From Taurinivorans muris (lineage in GTDB: Bacteria; Desulfobacterota; Desulfovibrionia; Desulfovibrionales; Desulfovibrionaceae), in assembly GCF_025232395.1 (NCBI RefSeq), contig NZ_CP065938.1, positions 1,736,001 to 1,800,000 of the forward strand: a stretch of 64,000 nucleotides of DNA, read 5' to 3'. The notes below the pieces were generated by a model, which searched no databases, was not told the origin of the DNA, and saw only the letters and a list, made by a program, of their open reading frames with translations. Positions within the stretch are counted from its first letter, which is position 1, and each line of letters starts with the position of its first letter. Position numbers and translations under genes: made by a program. Shown here in pieces: positions 18,166-31,352 of the stretch.

Positions 18166-19347
18166 ATGCTTGAGAAAGTATTGAAAGGTTCACCTAAATA
18201 CTATATGTGGCTCGGCTTCTTGCTTACGATAATCGCCGTCGCCGCTTGTGTGTACGTGTATCAGCTCATGTACGGGCTTGGTATCACAGGTCTTACAAGA
18301 GATTCCTCCTGGGGATTTTATATTGCGCAGTTCACGTATCTGGTCGGGGTTGCGGCGTCTGCCGTCATGCTCGTTCTTCCTGCGTATTTCCACCATTATG
18401 TGAAGTTTAAGCGTGTCATCATCTTTGGTGAGTTTCTCGCCATCGGTGCCGTTATCATGTGCATGCTTTTCATTGTTGTGGATATGGGACAGCCGCACCG
18501 CGTATTGAACGTTATCCTGCATCCGACACCGGGTTCCGTCCTTTTTTGGGACGCAACCGTTTTGTCAGGCTATTTGGTGCTTAATGCCGTAATCGGCTGG
18601 ACGACCTTGGAAGCGGAAAAAGTTGGCATGGCTCCTCCGAAATGGATTAAATACCTTGTTTATCTTTCCATTATTTGGGCTTTTTCCATTCACACCGTTA
18701 CCGCTTTCCTTTACGCCGGTTTGCCGGGACGTCATTTTTGGCTGACCGCTATTTTGGCGGCTCGCTTCTTGTCCTCCGCATTCTGTTCAGGTCCTGCGAT
18801 TTTGCTTCTTTTGATCATGCTCTTGAAGAAAGTCGCCGGTTTCGACTGCGGTAAATCTGTCATAAAAACACTGACCCTCATCATTACCTATGCAATGTGT
18901 CTGAACGTGTTCTTTTTCTGTTTGGAACTCTTTACGGCATTTTACAGCGGTATTCCGGGCCATCAGCTCCCAATCCAATATCTTTTCGGTTTCGGGCATG
19001 CAGAAGGCGCTTGGATCGGACCTTGGATGTGGGTTGCCGCAACGCTTGCCATTGTTTCAGTAATCCTTTTGGTTGTTCCAAGTTTCAGGGAAAATCATAA
19101 TTTGCTCCCATGGACTTTGGTTCTTCTTGTCATTGCGACATGGATCGATAAGGGCTTAGGACTTCTTATCGGCGGTTTCAACCCGACTCCGTTCGAGTAT
19201 TTCACCGTATACACGCCGACTTTTGCCGAAGTCACCATTTCCTGCGGTATTTTTGCCGTCGGTGCGTTGGTGGTTTCCATCCTTTGGAAGATTGCTCTTG
19301 ATGTCAAGAAAGAAGCTCGCAGCTTTGATTTGCCGGCAGGCGAATAA
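18166..19347 (+). CDS. dsrP: DsrP, NrfD-family membrane subunit
   Basis: Integral membrane quinone-interacting subunit of DsrMKJOP, NrfD/PsrC family. 393 residues with about ten hydrophobic helices and a short charged C-terminus on the cytoplasmic side. It partners DsrO for electron exchange between the menaquinone pool and the periplasmic half of the complex. Last gene of the operon; a strong terminator follows at once, so infA is transcribed separately. Confidence 0.95.
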   Translation: MLEKVLKGSPKYYMWLGFLLTIIAVAACVYVYQLMYGLGITGLTRDSSWGFYIAQFTYLVGVAASAVMLVLPAYFHHYVKFKRVIIFGEFLAIGAVIMCMLFIVVDMGQPHRVLNVILHPTPGSVLFWDATVLSGYLVLNAVIGWTTLEAEKVGMAPPKWIKYLVYLSIIWAFSIHTVTAFLYAGLPGRHFWLTAILAARFLSSAFCSGPAILLLLIMLLKKVAGFDCGKSVIKTLTLIITYAMCLNVFFFCLELFTAFYSGIPGHQLPIQYLFGFGHAEGAWIGPWMWVAATLAIVSVILLVVPSFRENHNLLPWTLVLLVIATWIDKGLGLLIGGFNPTPFEYFTVYTPTFAEVTISCGIFAVGALVVSILWKIALDVKKEARSFDLPAGE

Positions 19348-19354
19348 TGAATTG

Positions 19355-19385
19355 AAAGAGGCTCTGAAAAGAGCCTCTTTTTTTA
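19355..19385 (+). terminator. terminator of the dsr operon
   Basis: AAAGAGGCTC / GAGCCTCTTT stem with a 6-base loop and a run of T. Directly after dsrP. Confidence 0.92.
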
Positions 19386-19445
19386 TTTGTTGACAACTAT
19401 GTGAAAATATGCAATTTTTCTTGTAAGCAAAATTTAGGAGGAAAT

Positions 19446-19664
19446 ATGGCAAAAGAAGAAGCCATTGAAATTTACGGTGTTGTTGAAGAAGCATTGCCAA
19501 ATGCGATGTTTAGAGTGCAATTGGAAAACGGGCATGAAATCTTGGCTCATATTTCCGGAAAAATGCGTAAATTTTATATCCGTATCCTCCCGGGCGATAA
19601 GGTTAAAGTTGAGTTGTCTCCTTATGATCTCACTCGCGGAAGAATTACCTATCGTGATAAATAA
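19446..19664 (+). CDS. infA: translation initiation factor IF-1
   Basis: 72-residue S1/OB-fold factor that binds the ribosomal A site during initiation. The conserved core [37 protein letters not shown] is intact. The start at 19446 follows an AGGAGG site; an in-frame ATG 15 codons upstream would add a tail foreign to the family. Length is exactly typical. A short hairpin follows the stop and overlaps the ribosome site of the next gene. Confidence 0.97.
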   Translation: MAKEEAIEIYGVVEEALPNAMFRVQLENGHEILAHISGKMRKFYIRILPGDKVKVELSPYDLTRGRITYRDK

Positions 19665-19668
19665 TCCG

Positions 19669-19690
19669 AGGCTCGCAGGAGCCTTTTTTT
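19669..19690 (+). terminator. hairpin/terminator between infA and the DUF4911-like gene
   Basis: AGGCTC-GCAG-GAGCCT followed by seven T. The 3' arm contains the AGGAG that would serve as ribosome site for the ATG at 19691, so it may both terminate infA transcripts and mask the next start. Confidence 0.7.
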
Positions 19691-19990
19691 ATGATGAAAT
19701 ACCGTTACCGCGAACCTAAAAGACTGCCGCAGGCAAGACGGAGCAGCGTATTGTATTTGCAGCTTGCGCCAAGCCATATGGCGATGTTCCGGTTTTTGCT
19801 TGAAGCGTATGATAATGTCGCCATGTTTACGGTTTTGGAACCGAAACAAACGCTGTTGAAATTGATATATTCCCCTCATGATGAAAACTATGTGCATGAA
19901 ATTTTGGCTTCCATGCAAAGTAAGGTTCCGTTTAACGTGCTGCGGATTTTTGATGAAGATTTGAATTGCTGCGGAAGCAAAGAACATTGA
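19691..19990 (+). CDS. DUF4911-type conserved protein
   Basis: 99-residue small protein resembling the DUF4911 family of Deltaproteobacteria (core MFRFLLEAYDNVAMFTVL...LKLIYSP). No function is known to me. The N-terminus is basic (KYRYREPKRLPQARR), then an alpha/beta domain; a CC pair sits near the C-terminus (LNCCGS). It starts immediately after the T run of the infA hairpin, an arrangement that suggests readthrough-dependent expression. After it comes the rRNA leader region. Confidence 0.6.
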   Translation: MMKYRYREPKRLPQARRSSVLYLQLAPSHMAMFRFLLEAYDNVAMFTVLEPKQTLLKLIYSPHDENYVHEILASMQSKVPFNVLRIFDEDLNCCGSKEH

Positions 19991-20139
19991 AAATTTAAAT
20001 GGGCAGGAATGTATGAGGCATGCGGCGTGCCGTCGCCGTATTCATTCTTCGTTTTTGGAACAACTAAGATTTATTTTATTTATAAAATCAAACAGATAAA
20101 GAAAAAATAAAAAAAGATTGAAAAAATGAAAATTTTTTC

Positions 20140-20168
20140 TTGACAGGTTGGGTAAGATGGTGCATAAA
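20140..20168 (+). promoter_or_regulatory. rRNA operon promoter
   Basis: TTGACA (20140-20145), a 17-bp spacer and CATAAA (20163-20168) about 200 bases before 16S, preceded by an A/T-rich stretch (20080-20139) that resembles an UP element. The other bases of 19991-20368 are the rRNA leader. Confidence 0.7.
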
Positions 20169-20368
20169 TACACCTCGCGACAACGGAAAACGTAATTTGT
20201 TTTTTGAAGTTGCTTATGGCCGATACCATGCAGGTTGGCCGAAGAATGGTTCCGGCGGCGGGAGTCGGTTGGGACGGGTCATTGACAATTGAAGAGCGAA
20301 ATGGAATATAATAAAGAGCTTTGAGTTCAATTGTTTGAATTATTGTAATTCAGACGGAATCATATTTT

Positions 20369-21915
<1,547 letters not shown>

Positions 21916-22196
21916 AAGAGCATTCCATTCGTTCTTCAATTACGATACGCAAGGGTATCTTTGCGGATTGTATGAAACCTTACAGAACAGACCACACGTG
22001 AAAGCTGTAGGGTGCTTTAGCAAGGGCAAGTTATTTTGTCATTCAAGATAATTTGTAGGTTAAGGCAAGCTTTTGTGAAGCTGTTTTTGTTTTAGACAAG
22101 GAAGTTGAGTTTATCTCGAGGGAGTGTATCAAGACATACATGACCGAGAGAGAAACGAGACTGACGCGGTATAAGACAAAAAAAGCGAGCAAAAAA

Positions 22197-22273
<77 letters not shown>

Positions 22274-22279
22274 CAAATC

Positions 22280-22355
22280 GGGGGCGTAGCTCAGCTGGGA
22301 GAGCATCTGCTTTGCACGCAGAGGGTCGGGGGTTCGATTCCCTTCGCCTCCACCA
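22280..22355 (+). tRNA. tRNA-Ala (TGC)
   Basis: 76 nt, six bases after tRNA-Ile. Acceptor stem GGGGGCG/CGCCTCC, anticodon loop TTTGCAC (TGC), encoded CCA. The Ile-Ala pair is the standard rrn spacer arrangement. Confidence 0.97.
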
Positions 22356-22477
22356 TTGAAACAAGTTTGGCAGAAGGAATAAGTAGCCTTATTATTTTTA
22401 TCCGAATTTGTTTCGGCAGTAACGCAAGTTACGGTTCTTTGACAATTGAACAGAAAAAGAAGAAGACAAGTTTTTTT

Positions 22478-25395
<2,918 letters not shown>

Positions 25396-25462
25396 TCAAA
25401 AACTTTTCTTCTTTTTCTGTCAATTATATATTTTGCTCGCCGCACGGCTTGAGCATCAAATT

Positions 25463-25582
25463 TGGTTTAGTGTCCATAGAGAAGAGGGTATACCCGACCC
25501 CATTCCGAACTCGGAAGTCAAGCTCTTCTTCGCCGATGATACTGCAGTCTTTATTGTGGGAAAGTAGGACGATGCTAAACCT
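25463..25582 (+). rRNA. rrf: 5S ribosomal RNA
   Basis: About 120 nt closed by TGGTTTAG/CTAAACC, with the conserved CCCATTCCGAACTCGGAAG core. Followed by CTTTTTTT. Confidence 0.95.
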
Positions 25583-25608
25583 TTTTTTATTTAATTCCTT
25601 TCCCCCAA

Positions 25609-25636
25609 CCGCCTGCATAAAAAAGCAGGCGGCTTT
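25609..25636 (+). terminator. rrn terminator 1
   Basis: CCGCCTGC / GCAGGCGG stem (25609-25632) with a short T run, about 30 bases past 5S. Confidence 0.7.
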
Positions 25637-25681
25637 AAATGATTTATCCCATATAGCTTGGTGTACTTGTTATTTTTCTAA

Positions 25682-25712
25682 CGCCTCCGTCAAAAACACA
25701 GAGGCGGTTGTT
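25682..25712 (+). terminator. rrn terminator 2
   Basis: GCCTC...GAGGC hairpin with a 13-base loop followed by GGTTGTTT. A second, weaker stop signal behind the first, common after rRNA operons. Confidence 0.5.
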
Positions 25713-25748
25713 TAATCTCTTGCAAATCTCCCTGAATAGCTCTTCATA

Positions 25749-25955
25749 ATGAAATCACAAGAACGTAACAACATCCAAGATGTTGTAACTGCCTCATATC
25801 ATAGTTTTATTTTTGATGAAAAGAAATACTTTCAGATTGATTCGTATGGCAAATCTAACAGAAAAAATCCAGATAAGGTTAGTCAAACCATACAATTCGA
25901 CAAAGAGTTTGCAGAAAAGATTGTAACATTACTAAAACAAGAGTTCCAAATTTAA
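25749..25955 (+). CDS. small conserved hypothetical protein
   Basis: 68-codon frame encoding a hydrophilic protein (NNIQDVVTASYHSF ... KYFQIDSYGK ... VSQTIQFDKEF). The composition looks like a real protein, and the sequence pattern recalls short conserved hypotheticals found in many bacteria, but I cannot name a function. The ribosome site is weak. It sits alone between the rrn terminators and a further terminator at 26043, in the plus orientation, so it probably forms a short transcript of its own or depends on rrn readthrough. Confidence 0.55.
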   Translation: MKSQERNNIQDVVTASYHSFIFDEKKYFQIDSYGKSNRKNPDKVSQTIQFDKEFAEKIVTLLKQEFQI

Positions 25956-26042
25956 TTTATTGAATTTATTTATTAAATTTTTGCTGGCGCTACTATACAC
26001 GCTTTGTATAACAGAGCGTATTTAATTTATTTTTATTTTCTA

Positions 26043-26077
26043 AACGCCTGTATAAAGCATATACAGGCGTTTTTTTA
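26043..26077 (+). terminator. terminator after the small hypothetical gene
   Basis: ACGCCTGTATA... / ...TATACAGGCGT stem followed by seven T. Confidence 0.85.
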
Positions 26078-27105
26078 TTGTGTAACATGTTGGAATTGTT
26101 TTATTCTCACTCTTTTATTCTTTCTCTTGGGAGGAATTATTCCCCTCACTCCCTCATTCGCATACAGTTATGGACAATGCCCATAACTGGCTGGTTTTCC
26201 ATAATCTTAGAACAGTTTCATATGATATTCATAATGTTATGTAATTTTATGAGCATGTAGAGATTATCATAAAAAGTTTTGTAAAAAGGTGCAGGGGAAG
26301 AAAATTTTTCGCTTTAGCCGTCAGCGGACTTGTAAGTTTTGCGCCAGCTGTTAGTGAGTTTACGAGCTTTACGGATAGCGATAGCAGAGATACAGATGAA
26401 GACAGAAGAGATAGCACTTTTTCCCCTGCATAAAAATTCCTCATGTCAAATAGAAATGCTCCAGAACAGTTCCGATGTGATTGTTTGACAGGTATTATTT
26501 TTTGTCCATATCTCGCAGGCTTTTGGTGAGGGATACTTCCCCCAATGGAAAAGCGGGGTATACTTAGGGGGATTGCTCAACTCCCCTTTCAGTTCCTCAA
26601 ACAGCCTTTTATAACTAAGAGGGATATCTCTATCTTACAGGGAGGTAAGCAACAGGGGGCTATCGTCCCCTAACTCTCTCCTCCTGCACCCCAAGCTTAC
26701 CCTTATTACACTTTTCCGGCAAAGAGCTGACGCTCCCGCATCTAAAGCGTGAAATGCCGCAAATCAAAGACTATCTGCAATATTACAGAGAACTACAACA
26801 GTCGTTCTTTGTGATTAATATTTTTAATTGTATTATATTTTATCTTGTTGGATATGATACGTTACGGATAGAGCGTAACATACTGTTTGTCGTTTGATTT
26901 GATTAACGTACTTTGGAACAATATTCCCCACTCAAGCATGAAAATTTTGCTTGCTTTCTTTGCGGGGGAGAGTAAAATATAAAACGTGGAATTGTAATTT
27001 TTTCTATAACTTTTGGTTATGGAACAGTCAGTTCGTATTATAGGACTATTTTTAATTTAATTATTATATGTTAATGTGTAATTGATTTAAAAAGGAGATG
27101 AAAAA
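26078..27105. other. 1-kb gene-poor stretch, probably decayed
   Basis: No gene supported. A 10-bp inverted repeat TGCAGGGGAA (about 26290) / TTCCCCTGCA (about 26413) brackets about 120 bp of low-complexity sequence. Near 26660-26898 one plus frame without a start is open for about 80 codons (reading ...FSGKELTLPHLKREMPQIKDY) and may be a gene relic. The last 100 bases are A/T-rich leader for the oxidoreductase gene. Confidence 0.4.
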
Positions 27106-27666
27106 ATGAAAAATGTGCTTATTGTTTCAGGGCATAATGATTTAAACAATTCACTTGCCAATACGATTATTCTTGAAAATTTGCAAAATTCGCTGCCGGC
27201 GGCGGAATTTGATTTTTTGGATAAATTATATCCTGATTATGAATTTGATGTGAAAAAAGAACAGGAAAAACTGGTAAAAGCCGATATTATTGTTTTGCAG
27301 TTTCCTATATTTTGGTACAGCGTGCCGTCTTTAATGAAAAAATGGTTTGAGGATATTTTTATTCATGGCTTTTCCCATGGCTCAACGGGTAAAGCATTAG
27401 CCGGCAAAACCCTTATCGCTTCTTTTACGACAGGTTCTCCTGCCGAAGCGTATAAGCACGGCGGTATGCAAAATTATACGCTTGATGAGTTTTTGCCTCC
27501 ATTGATTCAGCTTGCGGCAATTTCCGGCATGAACTGGGGAGGCTATGTTCATACAGGCGGTGTTTCCTACGCTTCAAGAAATGATGAAGCCGCACAAAAA
27601 GAAATAAAAGAAAAATCATTTCAGCACGCGCAGCGGCTAATGGAAAAATTGACTGCGTTGTTTTAA
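27106..27666 (+). CDS. flavodoxin-fold NAD(P)H:quinone oxidoreductase
   Basis: 186-residue cytoplasmic FMN/FAD enzyme of the NQO/KefF/MdaB family, which transfers two electrons from NAD(P)H to quinones or similar acceptors. The fold markers are present: N-terminal strand and loop VLIVSGHNDLNNSLAN for flavin phosphate binding, LQFPIFWYSVPSLMKKWFED (near 66-85) and the ...TTGSPAEAY...GG loop near 110. KAGGAGATG ribosome site. Monocistronic by appearance. KefF-type regulation of a potassium channel is unlikely since no kefC is near; a detoxifying quinone reductase is the better guess. Confidence 0.85.
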   Translation: MKNVLIVSGHNDLNNSLANTIILENLQNSLPAAEFDFLDKLYPDYEFDVKKEQEKLVKADIIVLQFPIFWYSVPSLMKKWFEDIFIHGFSHGSTGKALAGKTLIASFTTGSPAEAYKHGGMQNYTLDEFLPPLIQLAAISGMNWGGYVHTGGVSYASRNDEAAQKEIKEKSFQHAQRLMEKLTALF

Positions 27667-27700
27667 TGGGAAAAAGCGCCAACAAGAGTTAGCATGATAC

Positions 27701-27771
27701 GTGTTATGGGTGGTAAAATTTATTCATATCCATTATCAGAAGAATAAATAAACCAGAAGTGTTATGGGTGG
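27701..27771. repeat. 13-bp direct repeat pair
   Basis: GTGTTATGGGTGG occurs at 27701-27713 and again at 27759-27771, in the 423-bp gap after the oxidoreductase gene. The rest of this gap (27667-28089) holds no supported gene. Confidence 0.5.
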
Positions 27772-28089
27772 CGTTCTGTTTTTTCAAGCAAGAAAAATTT
27801 GATGTGTCACAAGCAGATACTCTTGATGTTTGTTTGCTATCGGGCGATTTTCTCGAGTTGTGTCCTTTTCAGCTTAACAGCTGTGTATCGGAAAATTTTT
27901 TCTATTGTTTGCCGGGTGGTCGTTCTGCAAAACAGTCCGGCAAAAAGCCAGCCGGTACTATTAAAACTTGAAGTTTTTCAGCGAGCTTTGGGAAAATACA
28001 AATAAAATCACGATAGTGTCCTAATTAAAATAACTGATTGAATGGGGATGGGAATATGGGCATTTTCATTGAAAATGAAGGGGGCGAAT

Positions 28090-28611
28090 ATGAAAAAATT
28101 ATACAGCGGCATATTGTTTGGCTTGGCGCTTGCGTTCATTGTTCCGCTGTCTGTTGCTTATGCCGAAGAAGCACGGGACGAAACGGACGCATTCAAAAAA
28201 AAGTATCTGACAGTAACGCCTCCGACCGGCTGGGAGATAGAAAAACAATCGAGCGGCGCCGCCGGTTTTATGACCGGAATGCTTGACAGCGGCATTGTTT
28301 ATGTGCGTACCGGCACCATGTCGGGCGTTGTTATCTGTCCCGTATTCAATCTTGATGAATTATCCGCCGAGTGGAAAGAGGCTGAGCCGGATTCTTTCCG
28401 CTCCGGCCGCTGCCTTATTCAAGGCGGCAATGATATGATCCTTATCATGGCTCCTTTGAAAAAGGATAAAAAAGGGCAGAATGGCGCTATGTTCATTATT
28501 ATGGATGAGGAGGCGTCAGGTGCGGAGAAAATTCTGCAAAATGCCCTGCCTCTGCTGCGTCTTTTCACGCATTTTGATTTATCCGAAGCAATTCTTGAGG
28601 GTAAAGTATAA
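28090..28611 (+). CDS. secreted protein of unknown function
   Basis: 173-residue protein with a clear Sec signal (MKKLYSGILFGLALAFIVPL, cleavage likely after SVAYA near residue 24). The mature part begins EEARDETDAFKKKYL and contains TPPTGWEIEKQ, a pattern seen in small periplasmic proteins of unknown role in Desulfovibrio-like bacteria. No cysteine pair, heme or lipobox. Start chosen at 28090, where AGGGGGCG lies upstream and the signal peptide begins; an in-frame ATG 16 codons earlier would block the signal. No co-transcribed neighbours. Confidence 0.65.
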   Translation: MKKLYSGILFGLALAFIVPLSVAYAEEARDETDAFKKKYLTVTPPTGWEIEKQSSGAAGFMTGMLDSGIVYVRTGTMSGVVICPVFNLDELSAEWKEAEPDSFRSGRCLIQGGNDMILIMAPLKKDKKGQNGAMFIIMDEEASGAEKILQNALPLLRLFTHFDLSEAILEGKV

Positions 28612-29086
28612 GGGGAATTTTTTTGTTGTGATGTTACAATGGTTTTCTCTGTAATAAAACTGTGATTGCTGCTGTTTTGCCGAATAGTTTTCCGCAATCA
28701 GGAATAGTGCTGCCGTCTTTTTATTATTGCTTTTTTCTTGTTTTGATTTGGAATAATCCTTTTTGAGGGCGGAGAGCTTAGCCCATTGCCAAGAAGAACA
28801 TAAAAGGGAAAAATGCCGTTTTTGCAATAGGTAGTTTATAGGCGGAAGGGGTATCTTCGGTTATCGCAGAAAACTGCTTACAGCACGAAAGCCGCAATCA
28901 AAGCCGAGGATGGATTGACGCTTTCCGGGATTTTGAGCATTTCAGCAAAGCATATGCCCGAGTTTTAAAGCGGAAAATGCGCCTGTACGGATGATGATTG
29001 CGCAAGCAAACTCAACGGGTGATTGAAACCGGAATATTGCCGGTAAAGAACAATAACAAGCATGTTCCGTTTTCTTTTTTCATTTT
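28612..29086. other. 475-bp intergenic stretch without supported gene
   Basis: Contains only short frames with stop codons. The segment 28840-28990 has a coding-like base composition but no open frame, suggesting a small relic. The following 100 bases lie between two converging genes; no strong terminator hairpin is seen. Confidence 0.35.
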
Positions 29087-29743
29087 TTAATCGTTTTCGA
29101 TTAATTTTGAAATGGCGACAGCAAGCTCATTATAATGGTCAAAAATAGTTTTTCGTATTTGTTCGGGATTTTTGGTGAAGAAAGAATCCACAACTTTCTT
29201 ATGTCTTGAGTAAAACGATTGGGGGTTAAAGGATTTTTTCCAGTATTCACGGCATAAGTATTTTGAAATATTGGAAGAAAAACGGCGTGCGTTTTCAATT
29301 AATTGTTCATTGGTGCAGCGGGATAAAAGCATATTGTGCAAAAGTTCGTCAAGCTCGGCAAGGTCTGTGATATCGGCGGCTTTTTTGCTTTTGTTTCCCA
29401 TTTTTTTTAGAATATTGAGCAAATCTTTGTTATCTTCATCGGTCCAATTATCAAGGGACATGATAATTCCCTCTGCTTCCAAAATGGCGGTAAGGGCGTA
29501 TCCGTCAATAATTTCTTTTGCAGAGAGCACCCGAATGGTTTTTCCTTTTTGCGGTTCGGAAACGATAAGACCGTCTTGGGTGAGAATTTGCAAAGCTTCA
29601 CGTATCGGCGCTCGGCTGATGTTGAGAAAAGTCGCCAAATCGTTTTCTTTTACAGGGGCGCCGGGGGATAATTTTCCCTCTTGAATCATTTTTCTAATGA
29701 ATTGACTGACTTGAATCGCATACGTTTGCTTTTTAAAATCCAT
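29087..29743 (-). CDS. GntR/FadR-type transcriptional regulator
   Basis: 218-residue DNA-binding regulator. The N-terminal winged helix (about 10-75) reads IREGKLSPGAPV-like, ENDLATFLNISRAPIREAL and LTQDGLIVSEPQKGKTIRV, the classic GntR signature. The C-terminal ~140 helical residues fit an FCD ligand-binding domain. It is divergent from ridA and the PLP lyase, so it most likely controls the downstream degradation and TRAP transport genes in response to their substrate. AAGGTG ribosome site. Confidence 0.9.
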   Translation of the reverse strand: MDFKKQTYAIQVSQFIRKMIQEGKLSPGAPVKENDLATFLNISRAPIREALQILTQDGLIVSEPQKGKTIRVLSAKEIIDGYALTAILEAEGIIMSLDNWTDEDNKDLLNILKKMGNKSKKAADITDLAELDELLHNMLLSRCTNEQLIENARRFSSNISKYLCREYWKKSFNPQSFYSRHKKVVDSFFTKNPEQIRKTIFDHYNELAVAISKLIEND

Positions 29744-29826
29744 TTCACACCTTACGTATTTATTTTCGATATATTAAGTTAAAATCCGCGCACATGTCAA
29801 GACCAATATTTCTTACATGAATTTGC

Positions 29827-29870
29827 TTGACATTGAAACTGTAAAAGTATATTTATTAAATGTCGACATT
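29827..29870 (+). promoter_or_regulatory. promoter and candidate GntR operator before ridA
   Basis: TTGACA (29827-29832), 17-bp spacer, TATTTA (29850-29855), followed by the perfect 12-bp palindrome AATGTCGACATT (29859-29870) at the probable start of transcription. A wider inverted repeat TGTCAAG (29795-29801) / CTTGACA (29826-29832) spans the -35. Either could be the site of the divergent GntR protein; the palindrome over the start point suits repression. Confidence 0.5.
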
Positions 29871-29889
29871 AACATTGTATGAGGTTAGT

Positions 29890-30267
29890 ATGAAAAAAAT
29901 CATTTCAAGCGATAAAGCCCCTAAAGCGATAGGACCGTATTCACAAGCTGTCCGATCCGGCGGTTTGGTTTTCTTTTCCGGGCAATTAGGTATCAATCCC
30001 GAAACAGGAAAACTTGCTGAAGGCGGGGTTAAAGCTCAAGCGGAACAGGCATTGAAAAATATCAGAGCTATTTTGGAAGAGGCTGGAGCCGGTGTTGAGA
30101 ATGTTGTAAAAACAACGGTGTTTATCACGAAAATGGACGATTTTCAGGAAGTCAATGCGGCATATTCTGCTGTATTCAGCGGGGATTTCCCCGCTCGTTC
30201 CTGTGTTGCGGTCCACCAGCTGCCATTGAACGCTTTGGTTGAAATTGAAATTATTGTCGCTTTGTGA
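29890..30267 (+). CDS. ridA: RidA family enamine/imine deaminase
   Basis: 125-residue RidA (YjgF/YER057c/UK114) protein, a trimeric cytoplasmic enzyme that hydrolyses reactive 2-aminoacrylate and related imines to keto acids and ammonia. The family blocks are intact: KAPKAIGPYSQAV, FFSGQLGINPETG, QAEQALKNIRAILEEAG, and the catalytic Arg in FPARSCVAVHQLP (near 104). Start at 29890 (MKKIISSDK) follows GAGGTTAGT. It immediately precedes a PLP lyase gene whose reaction makes 2-aminoacrylate, so pathway coupling is very likely. Confidence 0.95.
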   Translation: MKKIISSDKAPKAIGPYSQAVRSGGLVFFSGQLGINPETGKLAEGGVKAQAEQALKNIRAILEEAGAGVENVVKTTVFITKMDDFQEVNAAYSAVFSGDFPARSCVAVHQLPLNALVEIEIIVAL

Positions 30268-30296
30268 CAACAGGATTAAATTAAGGAGGACAGCGT

Positions 30297-31298
30297 ATGA
30301 ATTTAGCGCAATTTCCACGCCGCGGCTATGTTAAGGAAGCAACCCCAATCGAATTTCTGCCGAACTTTTCTAAAGCGCTCGGCGGTAAAGTGAACGTGTA
30401 TATCAAACGTGACGACTTGTTACCCGGAACAAGCGGCGGCAACAAAACCCGTAAGCTTGATTTCTGCATTGCCGATGCCTTGGCGAAAGGCGCCGATACC
30501 ATTATCACATGCGGTGCCGTGCAATCCAACCACTGCCGTTTGACTTTGTCCTGGGCTGTGAAAGAAGGACTCGATTGTTATCTTGTGCTTGAAGAACGTG
30601 TGAAAAACAGCTATAAGCCCGAAGCTTCCGGCAACAACTTCCTTTTCCGGCTTCTCGGCGTAAAGGGAATTACCGTTGTTCCCGGCGGTTCCGACATGAT
30701 GGGAGAAATGGGAAAAGTCGCTGAAAAATTGAAAGCGGAAGGCAAAAAGCCTTACATTGTTCCCGGCGGGGCTTCCAATGCCCTTGGCGCGTTGGGCTAT
30801 GTGGGCTGCATGGAAGAAATCATGCATCAGATGTTCATCCAAGGTCTGACCTTTGACCATATGGTTGTTCCCAGCGGTTCCGCCGGCACGCACGCAGGCA
30901 TTATCGCCGGCATGATCGGCAACAATATCAATATCCCCGTTACGGGTATCGGCGTAAACCGCCCTAAAGCGGTGCAGCAGGAAGCTGTGCATAAGTTGGC
31001 GAACCAAGCCCTTGACCTTATTGGTGTTGAGCAAAGGGTTCCGGCTGATAAAGTCATTGCGTTCGATGATTATGTCGGTCCCGGTTATTCCCTTCCGACG
31101 GACGCAATGGTTGAAGCCGTAAAGCTTCTTGCCCGGACCGAAGGTATTTTGCTTGACCCCGTTTATTCCGGCAAGGCGATGTCCGGCCTTATCGACCTTG
31201 TACGAAAGGGATATTTCAGGGAAGGGTCCAACATCCTCTTCCTGCATACCGGCGGTTCTCCCGCTTTGTATGCGTATTTGGATTGTTTCGGAAACTAG
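30297..31298 (+). CDS. PLP lyase: D-cysteine desulfhydrase or L-cysteate sulfo-lyase
   Basis: 333-residue fold-type II PLP enzyme of the ACC-deaminase/D-cysteine desulfhydrase family. The PLP lysine is K50 in SGGNKTRKL, followed by GAVQSNHCR (near 74-81), the glycine-rich phosphate loop SGSAGTHAG (near 197-205) and the C-terminal LLDPVYSGKAMSGLIDLVRKG. Two known activities share this sequence space: DcyD (D-cysteine to pyruvate, H2S and NH3) and CuyA (L-cysteate to pyruvate, sulfite and NH3). In a sulfite-respiring organism with ridA next door and a carboxylate-type TRAP transporter behind, CuyA is attractive, but sequence alone does not decide. AGGAGG site. Base composition is more GC-rich than the TRAP genes behind it. 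Confidence 0.85.
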   Translation: MNLAQFPRRGYVKEATPIEFLPNFSKALGGKVNVYIKRDDLLPGTSGGNKTRKLDFCIADALAKGADTIITCGAVQSNHCRLTLSWAVKEGLDCYLVLEERVKNSYKPEASGNNFLFRLLGVKGITVVPGGSDMMGEMGKVAEKLKAEGKKPYIVPGGASNALGALGYVGCMEEIMHQMFIQGLTFDHMVVPSGSAGTHAGIIAGMIGNNINIPVTGIGVNRPKAVQQEAVHKLANQALDLIGVEQRVPADKVIAFDDYVGPGYSLPTDAMVEAVKLLARTEGILLDPVYSGKAMSGLIDLVRKGYFREGSNILFLHTGGSPALYAYLDCFGN

Positions 31299-31352
31299 TT
31301 TCAAAAGGGGAATTGTCCCCTTTTGAAAAAGATAAAAAATATGGAGAAGATT

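Noticed and set aside
26247-26444. 65-codon minus-strand frame in the gene-poor kilobase
   Set aside because: Low-complexity Ser/Leu/Lys-rich translation produced by repetitive DNA; no ribosome site.
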